A DNA stretch of 64,000 nt from Circinella umbellata (GCA_025093555.1 JAIWNF010000066.1:1-64000), one strand, 5' to 3'; shown: positions 47,317 through 60,700, counted from the stretch's first letter. Numbers and translations are program-made. Notes: a model not told the origin generated them from the letters alone.

Positions 47317-49526
47317 AATCAGATAAGTTATCGTTGTAAATCTCATCATAGCACGCTAGTCTGCGCTTTCTACTTTTACTTGTTTCGATTCCACTGCTTA
47401 AACAGCGCTATCGCAAAAGACGATCCAAATACCTTGCGGTTCCATTTAAAGAAAGACATAATATCTGTTAGTGAAGTTCCTTAATTTATTAAGTAAGGTA
47501 TGGTCAAGGTTTGAATTTGGTTTTTGTATAGAGTGGAGAAGCTTAGTTGTTTGTGAGGACCGAAAACGCGCTAACTATGAGTGAACTTATCTAACAACAA
47601 AGAGAAATCCGAACTTAACGAAACAATACAAGTGTCGTCAGCCAAAGAAAAAACACCTTTATTAGCAACTACATAATGATTTAAGAATTGAGAAAATGTT
47701 GGCACCATAATTGGTTCCATCGCCGTTCAAATCTACCCACAAATTTATTTATATCTTCTTCCTGAAGCTATTGGATATATAATAGCCGTTTGATGGTGAA
47801 TGGAAGTATAATCTTGCGGAATTATCTGAAAATATCATATAGGCAAGCATGGTTATTTTGTAATGTGTCTAAACCTTCCGCAAAAGAGGCAAAAATTTCG
47901 ACAAGAATATTCATTACATTCATTGTCTATACGTAATGTTTTTTATTGCGCCAGAAAGTGGGTTATTGCGATCAGTTCGTCGAAGGGTAAGCAACTATAT
48001 GTAGAAGAATAAAATATGATGAAATTAGTAACTCATATGTCAATGACTAAATTTTAGGTGATAAATAATGAATAGGTATAGTAACTGTACCTTTAAAGTA
48101 TCTTCTGATTTTACAATACTAGTAATCACACCATAATAACTGTTCCATTGCGTAGTTTTAGACTGTTTAAGTCCGATAACCTTGTTTATTGTTTCATGCT
48201 GGGCTTTTCGCAATAAACGTGTTAACCTTGTAAATCCGTTGAATGTTTTGATGATTTTGATGGCCCCCTGTATCGTTTTTTCCACATCAGAAAAAGGCTT
48301 CAAAATGTCGGCAATGCACAAAGTTAGTTGATGGGCAAAACAAGGCAACCATATAATTTGCTTATATTCTCGTCAAAGTATTGTACAGGTAGCAATATAC
48401 GCAGCAGGGGAATCAGTCACCACTGCGATGACGTTCATCTCTTTTTGCATTATTTTTTCATTCAGATCAAAAAGAAGGTTTTCAAGTTTTGATTTGATGT
48501 CATTCATTATTGGCTCTTCCCCCAGATACATCCTTGGCATCCCAGACATAGGTCTCACTTGATGTAACAAGAGCAATGCCAAATATCGATTCTTTTGACA
48601 CGTTTTGCCAATCATCACATGCTAGTGTTACGCCTGATAAACTGTGTATCTCTTCAATAATTACACGGTCATAAAGCCTTGATACTCGGTGAAGAACAGT
48701 ACGTGCAAGATATTTTCTTGTTAGATACGTAGTCTTGATGAATATCCTGTAAAAGTAGAATATACAGTATTGTTAGTTTTACTCCCATACTAACTAATAT
48801 AATTACATAGATATAATGGCAGTTATTTTAGTATTAATTACCATAACGCGATAGTTCAAGTGGCGAATAAGTACAATAACTTCAGCGTTTCAATCCATCG
48901 AAAAGGTAAACCAGCAGAAGCAGTTGCTTTCAGCAACAAATTCTTCCATAATCCTATTCCGGTCTTCAGTAACACAATAAGAAGCGATGTGCTTTTGAGA
49001 AAGTTGACGTCTTGCACCTGATGTGCCTGAGAACTGACTTACAAAATCATCAGGGATAAACTGGATCAAACTATTGTGGTTTTCTAAGATCCAATGATGA
49101 TTATCGGTTTTCAATTCAGTATTTTTTTGTCTGGCTTCATTATTCAAGTTTGGACAAGTCTATCAAGAGAGTATAATGTAAATTTAGTCAAAACAAGTTT
49201 GCTAATACAAAATGTTATGTTGCTATTATAATTATTATATAATACCGTAAGATGTCTAAGCAATTTGGTTTTTTTTTGGAAATAATCTCTTGAAGGTCTG
49301 AATCGTCAAAGGGTGTGTACCGTCTTGCTCTTTCTTGATCTCGTGCTTCGATACAATATTTTCAAATTGGCCCCTTATTCTTTCTTTTATTTCCTGGCTC
49401 ATCAAATGTGTCATAGATCTTGAAATGGGTTGTAGGTGTGTTCTTGGAACGACCACCAGCATTATTTCTTGTCGTTGTAAAGTGGGATCGCTTTGCACCA
49501 GCAGGATTCGATGAAGAAGATGACAT
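47317..49526 (-). pseudogene. hAT-family transposase, decayed
   Basis: A minus-strand ATG at 49526 opens MSSSSSNPAGAKRSHFTTTR and GRSKNTPTTHFKIYDTFDEP. At the point where a CKYC zinc finger is expected, TGC reads TGA and is followed by KYCIEARDQE. After an A-run frameshift, RHLT splices (intron about 49247-49168) to TCPNLNNEARQ, completing a BED-type finger. Downstream pieces include SQKHIASYC, VTDSPAAYIA and the hAT core MPCFAHQLTLCIADILKPFS ... KTTQWNSYYG (48040-48348). A diverged tail runs RFERRWNQLWCQHF (about 47720). A last short frame ends near 47317 (SKSRKRRLACYDEIYND). Multiple stops and frameshifts show it is dead. I did not find terminal repeats. Confidence 0.75.
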
Positions 49527-49859
49527 TGTGTAGTGAAAAGAAAAAAATAAACTTGCTATATAGTATGTTAATGAGAATTATTGATCCTACTGAAAACATG
49601 ATATTTTTGTTTTTGCTGCGAACCTTTTATCACATGTATCTTCAATATAATTATCTGTTAATCCGCAGTAAGTATTAATGAGGATGTTGTTATTAGTTGG
49701 GCAGTATTTATGATTGTTATTACTTGCTTGACAGCATCATATACTGATGCTATTGTACTACATATTTCCGCAGTTCATATATATTATTGCATTATATTAG
49801 TAAAACAACAAAATAATAACAGATATAGGTCATGAATAACATAAATAAACAAAATTACT

Positions 49860-50297
49860 CTTAGGTTTCCGCCAGATCGGAAAGTCAGAAAGTCGGAAAC
49901 TGCCAACATCTCAGTATTCTTGTCTACTTGCTCCTTTTCTTCATTGACAGTGGATGATGCTTGTTGAAGGATCGTGATACGTACCAGCATTCTGATCATG
50001 TTGCTTTTTTTTTTCATCCGCAGAGGTAGACGACGTGTTTTGAACGATCGTGTTAACTGGATTCTTGTTAGCTTGTTGAATGATTGTTACCAGCATTTTG
50101 ATCAAGCTCCTCTTTCTCATCATTGGTGGTGGACGCTTTTGGTTGAACGTTTATGGTGTCAGCAATCTTGTCAAGTTGCTCTTTTTCATCCTCGAGAGAG
50201 TGGGCACTGTTGGCGGAACGATTGTGTTGTCGACATTTTTGTCAGGTCCCTCTTTCTCCATGGCAGGGACTATTTCGTTCGGATGAGTGGTGCTCAT
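49860..50297 (-). pseudogene. Broken gene with DEKEQLD-type amino-acid repeats
   Basis: The minus strand starts MSTTHPNEIVPAMEKEGPDK at 50297. It then shows repeated units only in shifting frames: EDEKEQLDKIADT, NDEKEELDQNAGNN, ADEKKKQHDQNAGT and NEEKEQVDKNTEM. The repeat period is about 30-36 codons. Three frame changes in 430 bp indicate decay. Family unknown. Confidence 0.5.
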
Positions 50298-50915
50298 TAT
50301 TATAATGATAATAATGATCATGGAACAAGTGTTGTTTGTTCATGATTATTTTTTATTTTTGTAGAGAAGAAAATAGAGGAAAAATAGAGTATGGTTGATT
50401 TTTTTTTTCGGCAGCAACTTCAGAAAGGTATTGTCGTTGAAACAGAATGACAAAAAGACCAATGAACATGTACAATTTATCAAAAGCTGATACAGGCTCT
50501 AAAGGTTTTGTACAACTTGTCCAGTTGACTGTCAAACTCTTTGCATATGATAAATGTATTTTTTTTTTATTTATCGTAAAAAAAAACCGGTTTCATAATT
50601 ACTTTCTTATCTAAAAAAAAGAGAAATTATCATAATGACATAAAGTGTTTATAAGCAAGTGATCCATTTTTTTTATTTGTAGATATGAAGGGAAAAAAAA
50701 GACATGTGTTGTCATTATTATTTTTACTAGCTAACTATACTATGTATATTATTAATATGTAAAAAAAAGGGGGGGAGGTGGGGGGAGACGTTATATGGTG
50801 ACATTGTGTATAAAAACAATCAATATTTCAAAGTGTGTGTGCGTGTGTGTTTTTTTTCTTAAGAGTACAATATAAAGAAGAGATATTCATTATAAATGTT
50901 ATTGAATGAAAAGTT
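50298..50915. other. Intergenic, no gene recognised
   Basis: AT-rich with T-runs and a G-rich patch at 50769-50789. It lies 3' of the SWIM/RING gene. Confidence 0.55.
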
Positions 50916-51407
50916 TTAAAATTCCAAACCATAAGAGGCTCCATCTATAAAATAAAAAACATTTAATAATTTCGTAACAATGATAATATGTTCATGTATA
51001 TTTTACCTCGAATTTCAGGCATCCCTACTAAAGAACCAACATTGACATAGCCTTCTTCATTTCGTGGATTGTAAACTTCTTTATTCTTTTGTTTCTTACT
51101 TGAATCATTCCATTCGGCGCGACAATAAACACAAGTAATTTTTGAACGACCTGTTTTACTCCAAGCATCAAAACATGTCTATTACGTATTTTTATATTAG
51201 ATTAGCATTATTATCTACGTACGAATATAATAATATTACTTGATTATTATTTACTTTGTGAATATTATTGCCACACGATTGACAAAAAGTGATATTAATT
51301 CGTTCTTCTTCAGTAAATTCATCAAAACAAACTGGACAATCAGAAATAGTTAATGGTCGTTGTTTTGTTTTACCGTCATTCCTAGAATAATAAAGATTTA
51401 TGAGTCG

Positions 51408-51442
<35 letters not shown>

Positions 51443-52724
51443 ATAATAATAATAATAATAATGAATAGCTAAAAACTTACATATCTTCAACTCCTGTCGA
51501 ATCTTCTTTTCCATATAACTGTTTTTCAAGTGCCCTTTGGATTTGTTCATTGACCTAAAAATTTATTGGTTTAATAATGTATGGTTCAATAGTTTTCTTT
51601 TTTATCACTACTTACAGTTACACTTGCATCGGGTGTACAATTTGAAAATACTTCGATTAATTCCTATATAAAAAATAAAGATTATTAATTATTTCAAGTC
51701 AAATGATAAAAAGAATATATATTACATTACATTTCGTGATAGACTCAAAGTATGACAAGCTCGAGATCTGGCGTTAACGTGAAAAACCTTGAGAAGAACT
51801 AACAGAATGTGTTTACAGTGGGTACGACGAAAAATCTGGTCCCGGCAGGTACATTTTAATTGTTTACCAATCTGTACTTTGTAAACCTAAATACAAATCA
51901 TAAATATTATAGATTAAATAAGCAATAAACAAAGAAGTTTATATTCTGATCCCTCCATTCCCAATATATAAAATATAATATTACATTTCCGGTACTGCCT
52001 AGCACTATAATTATATAATTATTATTGATTAATTGATTGAATATACTAAACATTGTTAAAGGAATAATAGAAAATAAATACCATCAAACTGTTGCTCGTG
52101 CTCATTGACTATCGTTCTTTGTACCACCACCATTCTTTCCGTCGACATGCGGTACAATCTACCTTGTAACGTCTGTCAAAAGAAAAAAAAAGTACTTAAT
52201 AATCAGTACCACTGAATTCAAAGTTTGTTTGCTTTTTTTTATTTCATTGTCTTTTGTTGCATGATCTTTACTCGTAATTCAGGAGGGAATTCGTTTAATA
52301 CGCGTTCCATTTCAGCTTTCTTTGATTCTTTTTTTGTCATTTTCTTGGGAGTTTCTTCCACTTTTATTTTTCGTGTTGTTGTCTTTTTAACCTTTTTAGA
52401 TTTTGGTTCAATGGCATTGTTATTGTCACTTGTATTTATTTCTTGTTTTAATTCAGTCGTAATTTCACTATGGCTAGTATTCGCAGGGACACTTTTTGGT
52501 TCAATACTATCCGCTTTTCTTTTTGAATTTCTGCGCGCAGCAGTAGCAGTAGTAGTAGTCGTGGTTGACTTTTTTGAAGTCTTTTTTGTTGTTTTTTTAA
52601 TCTCTTGTTTAGAAGGAACTTTTGTAACATTGTCCTTGGAATTATTCTCGGTGGCATTTTTGTTTTCTTCAACTTTAGTTTCAGCCTTTTTTAAAGCTTG
52701 AGATCGAGATCGTGTTATAACCAT
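50916..52724 (-). CDS. SWIM and RING zinc-finger protein, putative E3 ubiquitin ligase (ZSWIM2-like)
   Basis: Nine exons, 52724-52272, 52172-52082, 52004-51985, 51886-51731, 51663-51616, 51554-51481, 51381-51255, 51178-51007 and 50944-50916, join in frame to 389 aa. Residues 1-150 are a Lys/Thr/Ser-rich basic region, probably disordered and nuclear (TRSRSQALKK, ARRNSKRKADS). A SWIM domain follows, with FDVLGSTGNVYKV and the C-x-C...C-x-H ligands CTC...HCKH (about residues 200-214). A RING finger begins DCPVCFDEFTEEE (Cys 296 and 299), includes FCQSCGNNIHK and CFDAW, and ends TCVYCRAEW. This order is seen in ZSWIM2/MEKK1-type ubiquitin ligases. Exon 3 is only 20 nt, but is confirmed because its removal breaks the SWIM strand. 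The gene is intact and lies between the inverted-repeat arms. Confidence 0.9.
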
Positions 52725-54088
52725 TTTGTTATTTTCTGAAGAAAGCGAGAGAGGAAAGAAAATTATTATTATTATGCGGGTCGCTCTTTATATTTATATA
52801 TGATCTGGTTTTTTTTGAAAAACAAGTGGCCCTTATTTTTCAGGTCAAAATCCAGAATGTTTATATTTTATATATATTTTTTCGATACATGTTTACATAA
52901 AAGTAAAATTACTATCTGGTGAAAGATGATGATTATAATATGTTACACGATTATTATTTCTTTGTTGTTTAAAGTTTTGTTTTCCATTCATCTTGTTATT
53001 GGTTGTCAATCAGCCATTGTAAAATCCATGAGTTTAACAAGGTTCTTCTGACTATCTTTTTATTGTTTTCAACTTTTTTTTATATACGTTATACTTTGAT
53101 ATAGCTTTCTTACGCTATTTATATTTTTCTAGGGAAATAGTTAAGAGTATTACTATTGTATGCCGAGGCTATTAGTCGGACTTTGGGCTTTGACCAATAA
53201 TGAACTTTAACCTTTTTTCTTATTACGTGTATCTTTTTTTTAAAACTATAATGCTCAGGAACGATGGATTTAGATGAAAAACATTTTGATCATTCAGAAA
53301 ACACTATTCATACTACACAAGATTAAAAACGTTTACTTTCACTAACCAACATGTAATAGACCGTTGGAACATAATTAGGTATGTATATAATATTCTTGAA
53401 GAAATAATTATTTGATAAAGAAAACTTCTTTAACTTGTGTTTTTTTTTCTCTCTCTCGCTCTCTTTGATATTATATTATATTATTTTTAGTTTACAATAT
53501 GAGACAGAAGCTTTTTTTTTCATCTGTAAAACTTGGATGGAATGACCGTTTGTCATTTACAAATAAGGAACGTTATGTTATCATGGATTATGCGGCTCTC
53601 TACCTTTGTTTCTTTTTTTTTTTAAAAAAAAAAGGACCGATGTGGATCTATTGATGGTTAAGTGGAACAACAAACAAATAAGTTGAGTCTATGGCACGAA
53701 TAAAGGGGTAAGATATTGAATCATTAGGGAAAGGAGGATCTCAATGAAAAGGGTTTTTATTAGTTGTTGTTATCATTTTATACTGATAGTTCATTTATCG
53801 TCTGTTGGTTGATTGTTTTCAGTTACAGGTTATTAACTTAAACGTAACTAAATTAGGACATGTTTGGTTCTTTTTTTTTCTGTCCGTCACAATCGGGAAA
53901 AAAAAAGAAAGCTACAAAGTTATTCTTTTGACCTTGGACTGGTAGTGGACAAATATTCTTGCCATCTATTGGTTGCGTACGGAGACGATACGGAAGCTGA
54001 TGTCGGTTTCTGGGGAACCTTTTGATAAAGTTTTTTCGAGGACGGTGGTTATCAACTAACAGCCCCCGGTTGTTACTATGAGCTTGGA
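52725..54088. other. Intergenic, no intact gene
   Basis: AT-rich 5' flank of the SWIM/RING gene and spacer. From about 53940 the sequence becomes less AT-rich and leads into a gag relic. No other feature is recognised. Confidence 0.5.
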
Positions 54089-54676
54089 CTAAATGGCGCC
54101 AGTATGGTACTGAGACTCAGTATACTCAAGCTTTCCTGGGTTTGATGGACGATGCTGATTTTATTCATGAATTTGAGACTCTTGATGGGTTCGTCAAAGG
54201 GGAAAAATTTGGCATGGATACTTACTTGATGCATGAACTACTAGCCACACTTGACGTCGCTATTCAATTGCCCGCACAATTTGATGGTTCCTATGGTGAA
54301 GGAAGTCCTTTCCGCTCACATCGTGGTCACGTCCTTCCTGGTCCGTATACTCTTATTGGTACGACGTCCTCCTCAACAGTATCAAATTCTCAAGCACCTG
54401 GTATTTCTTTTGGTGATCCTACACCAATGGAAGTTGATAATACTGAACACTTCTGACGTAAAAGAAATGGTCAAGCAAGCGGCTTTTCTTCTAAAAAGGT
54501 GTATGACGAAAATCGTTTTTTTTCGTTGCTATGAGAAAGGTCACTTTGGACGTGATTGCCTGACGTTTAAGTATTATGCACCTGAAGGTAAAAATAATGG
54601 TGGACGATATGATGATAATTTTAATGGTGGTCAACGTTTTTCTCGTCCTAAGGGTAAAGGCCGTGGAAAAAACTAG
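54089..54676 (+). pseudogene. Retrotransposon gag remnant with damaged zinc knuckle
   Basis: Frame one reads YTQAFLGLMDDADFIHEFET and LATLDVAIQLPAQFDGSYGE, then stops at 54456. A second frame reads VKEMVKQAAFLLKR and FFRCYEKGHFGRDC, followed by a Gly/Arg/Lys-rich tail (GGRYDDNFNGGQRFSRP). The knuckle should be C-x2-C-x4-H-x4-C; here the first Cys is Phe, beside a T-run. The layout fits a nucleocapsid end of an LTR retroelement gag. No protease or reverse transcriptase is found downstream. Confidence 0.6.
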
Positions 54677-55050
54677 CTTTACCAACAGTCAAACCCATCC
54701 CTGTTGGTGCCCCATTGTGCAATGTTTCTGATCGAGAGCGGATAAAATGGAATAAAAATAGTTTAGTTAATCCAGCAGACGATTTCAAATGCGACAAGGA
54801 CCTGCAAAGGTGTCCTAAGAAACTTCAAGGAAAACTAGCATAGACGTTCCATTATCTAGTTCAAAATTTTATCACAATAAAGACGTTAATTTTATATGTG
54901 AGTCATGTTTTATTATTGTAGTTTTTCAGATAGAGGTGTCAATTCAATATATATATATATATGCTGGAAAAAAATATACATTAATTCGAGGTGGTGATGG
55001 AGATAGTGCTAGGTTTTTGATTGATATGTAATATATATGATCAAGTTACC
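54677..55050. other. Spacer next to the right arm, nothing recognised
   Basis: Short AT-rich stretch with an (AT)n run at about 54946-54962. The arm homology begins at 55051. Confidence 0.6.
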
Positions 55051-55732
55051 GTATAATAAAAGTTTTACAATTCCACATGAATATTAACAAACTTCACTAC
55101 GTAATTATTAGTGTACATATATCTTTTGTGATAGACATCACAATATATGTGATGTAATCATATACGTAATCAACTGTACTATTGTAATGTATACATGTTT
55201 TCTTTTAAAATATTAACCATAGTTCAAATGAAAAATATAATCTATTATACGCTTTTATTGAAGGCATAAAGTGTATTTTACAGTTGATTTACAAGTTTAC
55301 TATTTCATTTGGTATTATAAAGGAAATAAATAGCATTATAGGTGGTATGTATGCATATATACATTATCTTTTCATTATCGATCTACCATTTAAAGGGATC
55401 GATTATATCTATTCCCAATAACTTTCACCTCCCATTTTTATTACGCACGTATCATACATAAAAACTGTAAATATAAGTTGAAATCAACGGGGTTTCACTA
55501 CATGTTTATAGAGAGATGGATTTTATAGCAAGCATGATTAGTAACTACGTACAATTCTATTTCTGTTTAACACACCATACATACAGATATCCATAAAATA
55601 TATATAGAATATTTACCTTAAATATATAGGGTATATTTAAAAGTGAAAGTAGTAGGGAGCCTGTTCAACTTATATCATATAGTTGGATAGCACAATACAC
55701 TTATGATATTAGTACACTTCATGAATTGCTAC

Positions 55733-56097
55733 TGCCATTCATTTGTCTAGTCTAAAATTTTTAAATTTATTATGATGGAAGACTAATGGACCTTCGCCTA
55801 TAGGCCTGTGGTCGCTTCCTTGCGGTACGGTATGATTAAGAACAATTGTATATATACATATGAAATAGGGGTAGAGAATGAAACTGAAAAAACCCAGTAT
55901 GGGAAAAAGTTAAATTGGTGAGAGCAAAGGCTGTTTGGTGTGGCTGAAAAGAAAGAGAAAAATTGAGAAAAAAGAAGGGAAGGAGGAATGGAGCTGCAAA
56001 GAGAGTAATATAAAAGGTATTCTAGTTTAGATGTGGGGTTGGGTAGGAGAGGAGATGGGGATATCCATAGCATCCTCTGGTGCCATTCATTTGTCTA
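55733..56097 (-). mobile_element. 331-bp insertion with 17-bp target duplication (retroposon-like)
   Basis: TGCCATTCATTTGTCTA occurs at 55733-55749 and again at 56081-56097. The left arm has a single copy (40489-40505, reverse complement) with continuous flanks, so 55750-56080 is an insertion. A 17-bp duplication is typical of target-primed (LINE-dependent) retroposition. Read on the minus strand, the insert ends in an A-rich tail (CATCATAATAAATTTAAAAA). A minus-strand frame (55798-56073) has no recognisable domain. I see no clear tRNA-type A/B boxes, so SINE status is open; a processed transcript copy is the alternative. Confidence 0.75.
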
Positions 56098-56716
56098 TGT
56101 ATGTTCTGGTGAAATAACTACCTCAAAAAATATATACAAACAAAAATCTGAAAAAGTGAGCATGCTCGACTTCAACCTAAACGTCAAAAGTTAGATACAT
56201 GTTAGAATTATGATAGTATAGCATATTTTGCTCGTACGTATCACTTTAAACTCATACACAAAAATATATTCACCTCTAACAAAAAAAAAAAACACCGATA
56301 GAAAAAAAGAAAAGGGAAACGCAAAGGGAAACGAGCCTATTAAAATAAAGATGATTCTATTAACATTTGATTTTCTTATATGTTTTATCTACTTATACCA
56401 AATTACCAATATAAAAAAAAGTTACTTCATCATACCAAGAAAAGAAAGAAAAAGAAATAACTTTTTTGGGAGGGTTTTTTGATAAGTTTTGAATTTTTTT
56501 ATGTTGGATTTTTACCTTTTTAAATTGTTACGTAAAGAAAAAAAAAAGAGCGATTCATTAAAGAGGCTCTTTTTTTTATAGACAAAAACAAGTACGTATT
56601 ATATTACTTACTGTTATGTTCTTAAGGTATATAATCTACTATTACAAAATAGAACATTGATAATTAGAGACACAATAAAATGGTTAATTTTGTATGCAAT
56701 TCAAGACAGAACTTAC

Positions 56717-57132
56717 CTCTCCTTAGAACCATAATGATGTGGCATTGGGGGGGCGAGGATATCCACCTCCATATCCCCCTCCCACCAATCCACATCCATA
56801 TACTCAGCATCACCGAACCGCCAATCAACATCCATCATATCTTCTTCTTCTTCATCATCATCTTCTTCATCTTCTTCACTACCAACACTACCACCAACGC
56901 GACCAACGGAAAAATCAGTGAAAACTGATGATACGGACAAAGTGGGAGAAGCAGGAGGAGAGGGAGCGGGGGAAGAAAGCGGGGAGAGAGCCGGAAGGGT
57001 TGAGAGAGTTGAGAGAGAGCGGATAGAAGAGACAGGAGACGGGGGAGCGGACGAAAATGGTGAAATGGAAGTTGAATCAGTAGGGAAGCTGAAAGTAGCA
57101 ACAGGAGCAGTGAGAGAAGTAGAGCGAGTCAT
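56717..57132 (-). CDS. Ser/Pro-rich acidic protein with MDVDW motifs (right-arm copy), first coding exon
   Basis: Mirror of the 39443 gene and the best-preserved copy. It starts MTRSTSLTAPVATFSFPTDS, passes a Ser/Pro-rich half and a Glu/Asp run, then reads MMDVDWRFGD, MDVDWWEGDMEVDIL and PPMPHHYGSKE. It ends at a GTAAGTTC donor. Keeping this frame up to a donor supports a multi-exon gene whose first coding exon this is. The downstream exons would lie at about 56600 and below (minus strand), but none is clearly coding. Function unknown. Confidence 0.5.
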
Positions 57133-57277
57133 ACTTGTAAGAAAAAACTAGGGGTAAGGAAACGAAAGAAAAAAGTTATTTTATTGGCAGGTAAAAAACA
57201 AAAACAAATATTATGCAACTTACTTTTGTGCTTTCTTAACGCGTATAATTAAACTACTACAAATGGAACAGCTATAA

Positions 57278-57785
57278 TTAATATTTGTACACAATAAAAT
57301 CGTTTTTTTTTGTATGCAATAAGAGAGAACTTACCCCCTCATTAGAATCACAATGATGTGGCATTGGAGAGATATCCACCTCCATATTCCCTTCCCACCA
57401 ATCCACATTCAAATACTCACCGTCTCTGAATTTCCAGTCAATCTCCATGTCTTCACCTTCTTCTTCTCTACCAACACCATCAACACCGAAATCGGAACGA
57501 ACACGATAACTGGAACCACCAACACCATAAACAACCAAAGTATTCGAACCGGAGAAACCAAAAGAGACAATGGAACCAAAGGAACCAGTAGCGACAGACG
57601 CGAGAGACAAGACAGAGGAAAGTGGCAAAACTGGAACAGAATAGTCAGAAGAAAGAGTGGGGAGAGTTGAAAGAGTTGATAGAGAGCATATTGAGAAAAT
57701 ATTGGACTGAAAAACCACGAGAACCAGAAGCAATAATAGCAGCAGCTACAAGCGCAGAGGAAGAATAAGTTGCCAAAGTAACAGA
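57278..57785 (-). pseudogene. Ser-rich MEIDW-motif paralogue (right-arm copy), frameshifted
   Basis: Mirror of 38790-39240. The long frame reads NIFSICSLSTLSTLPTLSSD through DMEIDWKF and LNVDWWEGNMEVDI. The MSVTLATYSSSA start is in another frame, as in the left arm. It lacks the additional TGA seen on the left. Confidence 0.5.
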
Positions 57786-60700
57786 CATATATAAACGGCG
57801 GGATCATCCAAGAGGTGCGATATCGCGTCTGGCTATCTCCTCATCTTTGGCTTTTCGAATGGTTTTTTTTTAAAAAAAAAGAAAAAAAGAAAATCCACCC
57901 ACATCCAGCCAGAGCCAGCTTCAAGAACACGAGTACACTGAAGAAGCGGAGAAGTGTTCACGATTAACCTAAGTCCCACAGCACACTGTATATGTATCAA
58001 CGCCAATACATTTTCCAAAGAAGGCCAACCCTTGGGACAACAGCATCTTGAATACATAGTGGTTACTGGATATTAAAATTCATCGGCACTTCGATTCTGG
58101 ACAACATGGCATTTAGGATGACCGTTATGGTATCTAATATGAAATAGTAATCGCATTTTATTTAGTCAAGTACTCATAAACACATCAAATAAATATAAGA
58201 TTATTGTTATTATTAAGAATATTAGATATACATACCATTCATATTGTAAACAACTTTACTTCAAAAAAGTTAGACGATGGCTTACGATATATGTCAATAT
58301 ATCTTTGGAAACAAAAGGCAATTTGGTAGGACCCATTTATGACCCGCCCTAATTCAATTGCCACTACCGCGTGGTTTTTTATTCTTCAATATGAACAAGT
58401 GCTTTTTCCCCACTTTGAATGGGCTCATATATTCCATTCTATATTTCAACAGTCATTCAGTGTTATTATTTCCAAAATGGTCAAACGAGTAACTTTTTTT
58501 TATGTAGACGCGTTGAGCTTATATATATATTTATAAGAACTTGCCAAAATGACTAAAATAAATATATAAATCTTTTCTAAATGAGATTCTAGTATGAATC
58601 TTTTTATTTCTTAATTCCACTTTATGTTTATATAATTCATAAATAGGTATAAAACAAACCTTTTTCTTTTCATTCTGAAACACGTGTATGTACAGGTTTA
58701 TTTGAAACAGGGAATAAAAACCTTTAAGCTACTATGGAATAACTTGTGATTGGTGTAGTATTCATTGCTGTTCTGTTTGGTTCAAGATGATGTTCCCAAT
58801 GGAGTAAGTATAAAAAAAATTTGTAGAAAGAGAGAGAAGCTTATTCCCAACAAATATTATTCTTCCCTGTATTGGTTATTTTTTATTTTTTTGGTGCATG
58901 AAGACGGAATGAGTTTCCGAGAAATTCGGGTCACACAAAAGGGCACGGTATCAAAATAAGCGTGAAGGGAAGGGGAAAGGAGGGGATTGTTTGGTATAGA
59001 AGTACAGAAATTATCACATAGCGTCGTCTTATCATTTTAAATGAGTTACTATGATAAACGTTGTTTCAAACATTAGCTTTTCTTTTATGAAAAGGAACAC
59101 TTTAATGAAAATGAGCAGCAATCTTACCACCCAAACCCTGAAAGAGTGTTATTAACGATTCCGATCATTATGACCATAGCTAAGTATTTATTCTTCCCCT
59201 GTGTGTCACGTTTGTTCATATCTACGTGTCATAAAATTGTCTATTAAAAGTACATAAACCTCAATGTGTGTATTGCCAGGATTTTTGAAATAGATGTTCA
59301 GAAGAAAAGTAGACTGTTCAAGTTATCAAAATACATACAGAGTAATTTGAGATGAAATTAATTGCATATTTTTATTCATTCCAATAACAACGCTCATTAA
59401 GCTGGTCCAGAACAGCGATCTCTCACTAATCAGTCATTTGTATTAATTTTTCATCCATAGAATAACTCTCATAGCTTCTCTTGACGAGAGTATATTAATT
59501 GATAAATAAATGGATCTGTGAACATAGCACAGTTGATATATTCATAGATACAATAATGAACGCAAAAAGGCAATGCTAATTTCTTTAATTATTTGATAAA
59601 TAAAAACACAACACTAAGCAAAAGCTGAAGATAGCCCAAAGGAAAGCATTATTTTATTATGAACAATAAGATATATTACTATTTGTTTTTTACTGTACTA
59701 TTTTTTCTTTTACTTGATCTTCTTTCTTTGTTATACTGTATACAATGATTGTATTATGACTTTTTGTGGACCTATCAGTTTCTTGAGATAGTTGTTTGAT
59801 CATAAATCAACTGTTAGTTAGCGTAATTATTAATACTGCATTTGTATAGTTAAATGTTATAAACGTACCGTGTTTTATTATTTCTATACGTATGGATTTC
59901 TTTTTGTGTGTTTTGGAATAGAGTTAAAGGTCATCTCTAGGGCTACTATTAAATTAAACAAGTGATTACTTGTTAGTTGCACGACGTATTAGTGAATAAT
60001 AAATATTTACACCTACCTGCATATGTATGTGATACAGAACTAAACTCTATTATGTGTAGTGTTTTTGCTTCTTGTTTTTCGTAATTTCTGATTCTAATGT
60101 AGGTTGTATAAAGTCCTGCTCGTGAATTCCAAAGTATTTTATATATAATTTGCATATGCTTTTTTTTCTTCATTTTCTTCAATCTAAGAAATAATTGACT
60201 TACTGTTTTCTTTTTTGTTTTCAATTTTTTAGTATGTGATTTTTTTATATCTTTTATTCTTTATATCTTTTTTTTGTGTCTTTTTTTATATCTTTTATTT
60301 TTTATATCTTTTCATTTATATCTTTTCATTGTATTTTTTCTTTGTATTTTTTTGAATACTATAATGGAATGGAATAACTTCATTAAGTCTCAAAAACCCC
60401 CTATTTAATTGAGCCTTCAGTAATTGTTGATGTCTTCTCATTGTTGGTGCTCTTTGGCACTTGATTCACCCAGTGAGACGTTTTATCGTACTTCTTTTAT
60501 GTTGTAGGTTTCCTTTAGTAAAATGTCACTATTGCTCCTGAAGGTGTTTGCATGCTCCAATATATGGTCCGGGTGTAATTAAACGTGTTTTTTTGTTCCG
60601 TTTTTTCAGTAATATTATGTTCCTTTTTTTTTGCCTTTTAGTGGTGGGTTGTCGCTTGTTCTTTATTAATATGTAACAACAAGGTACATTGTGTTGCTTG

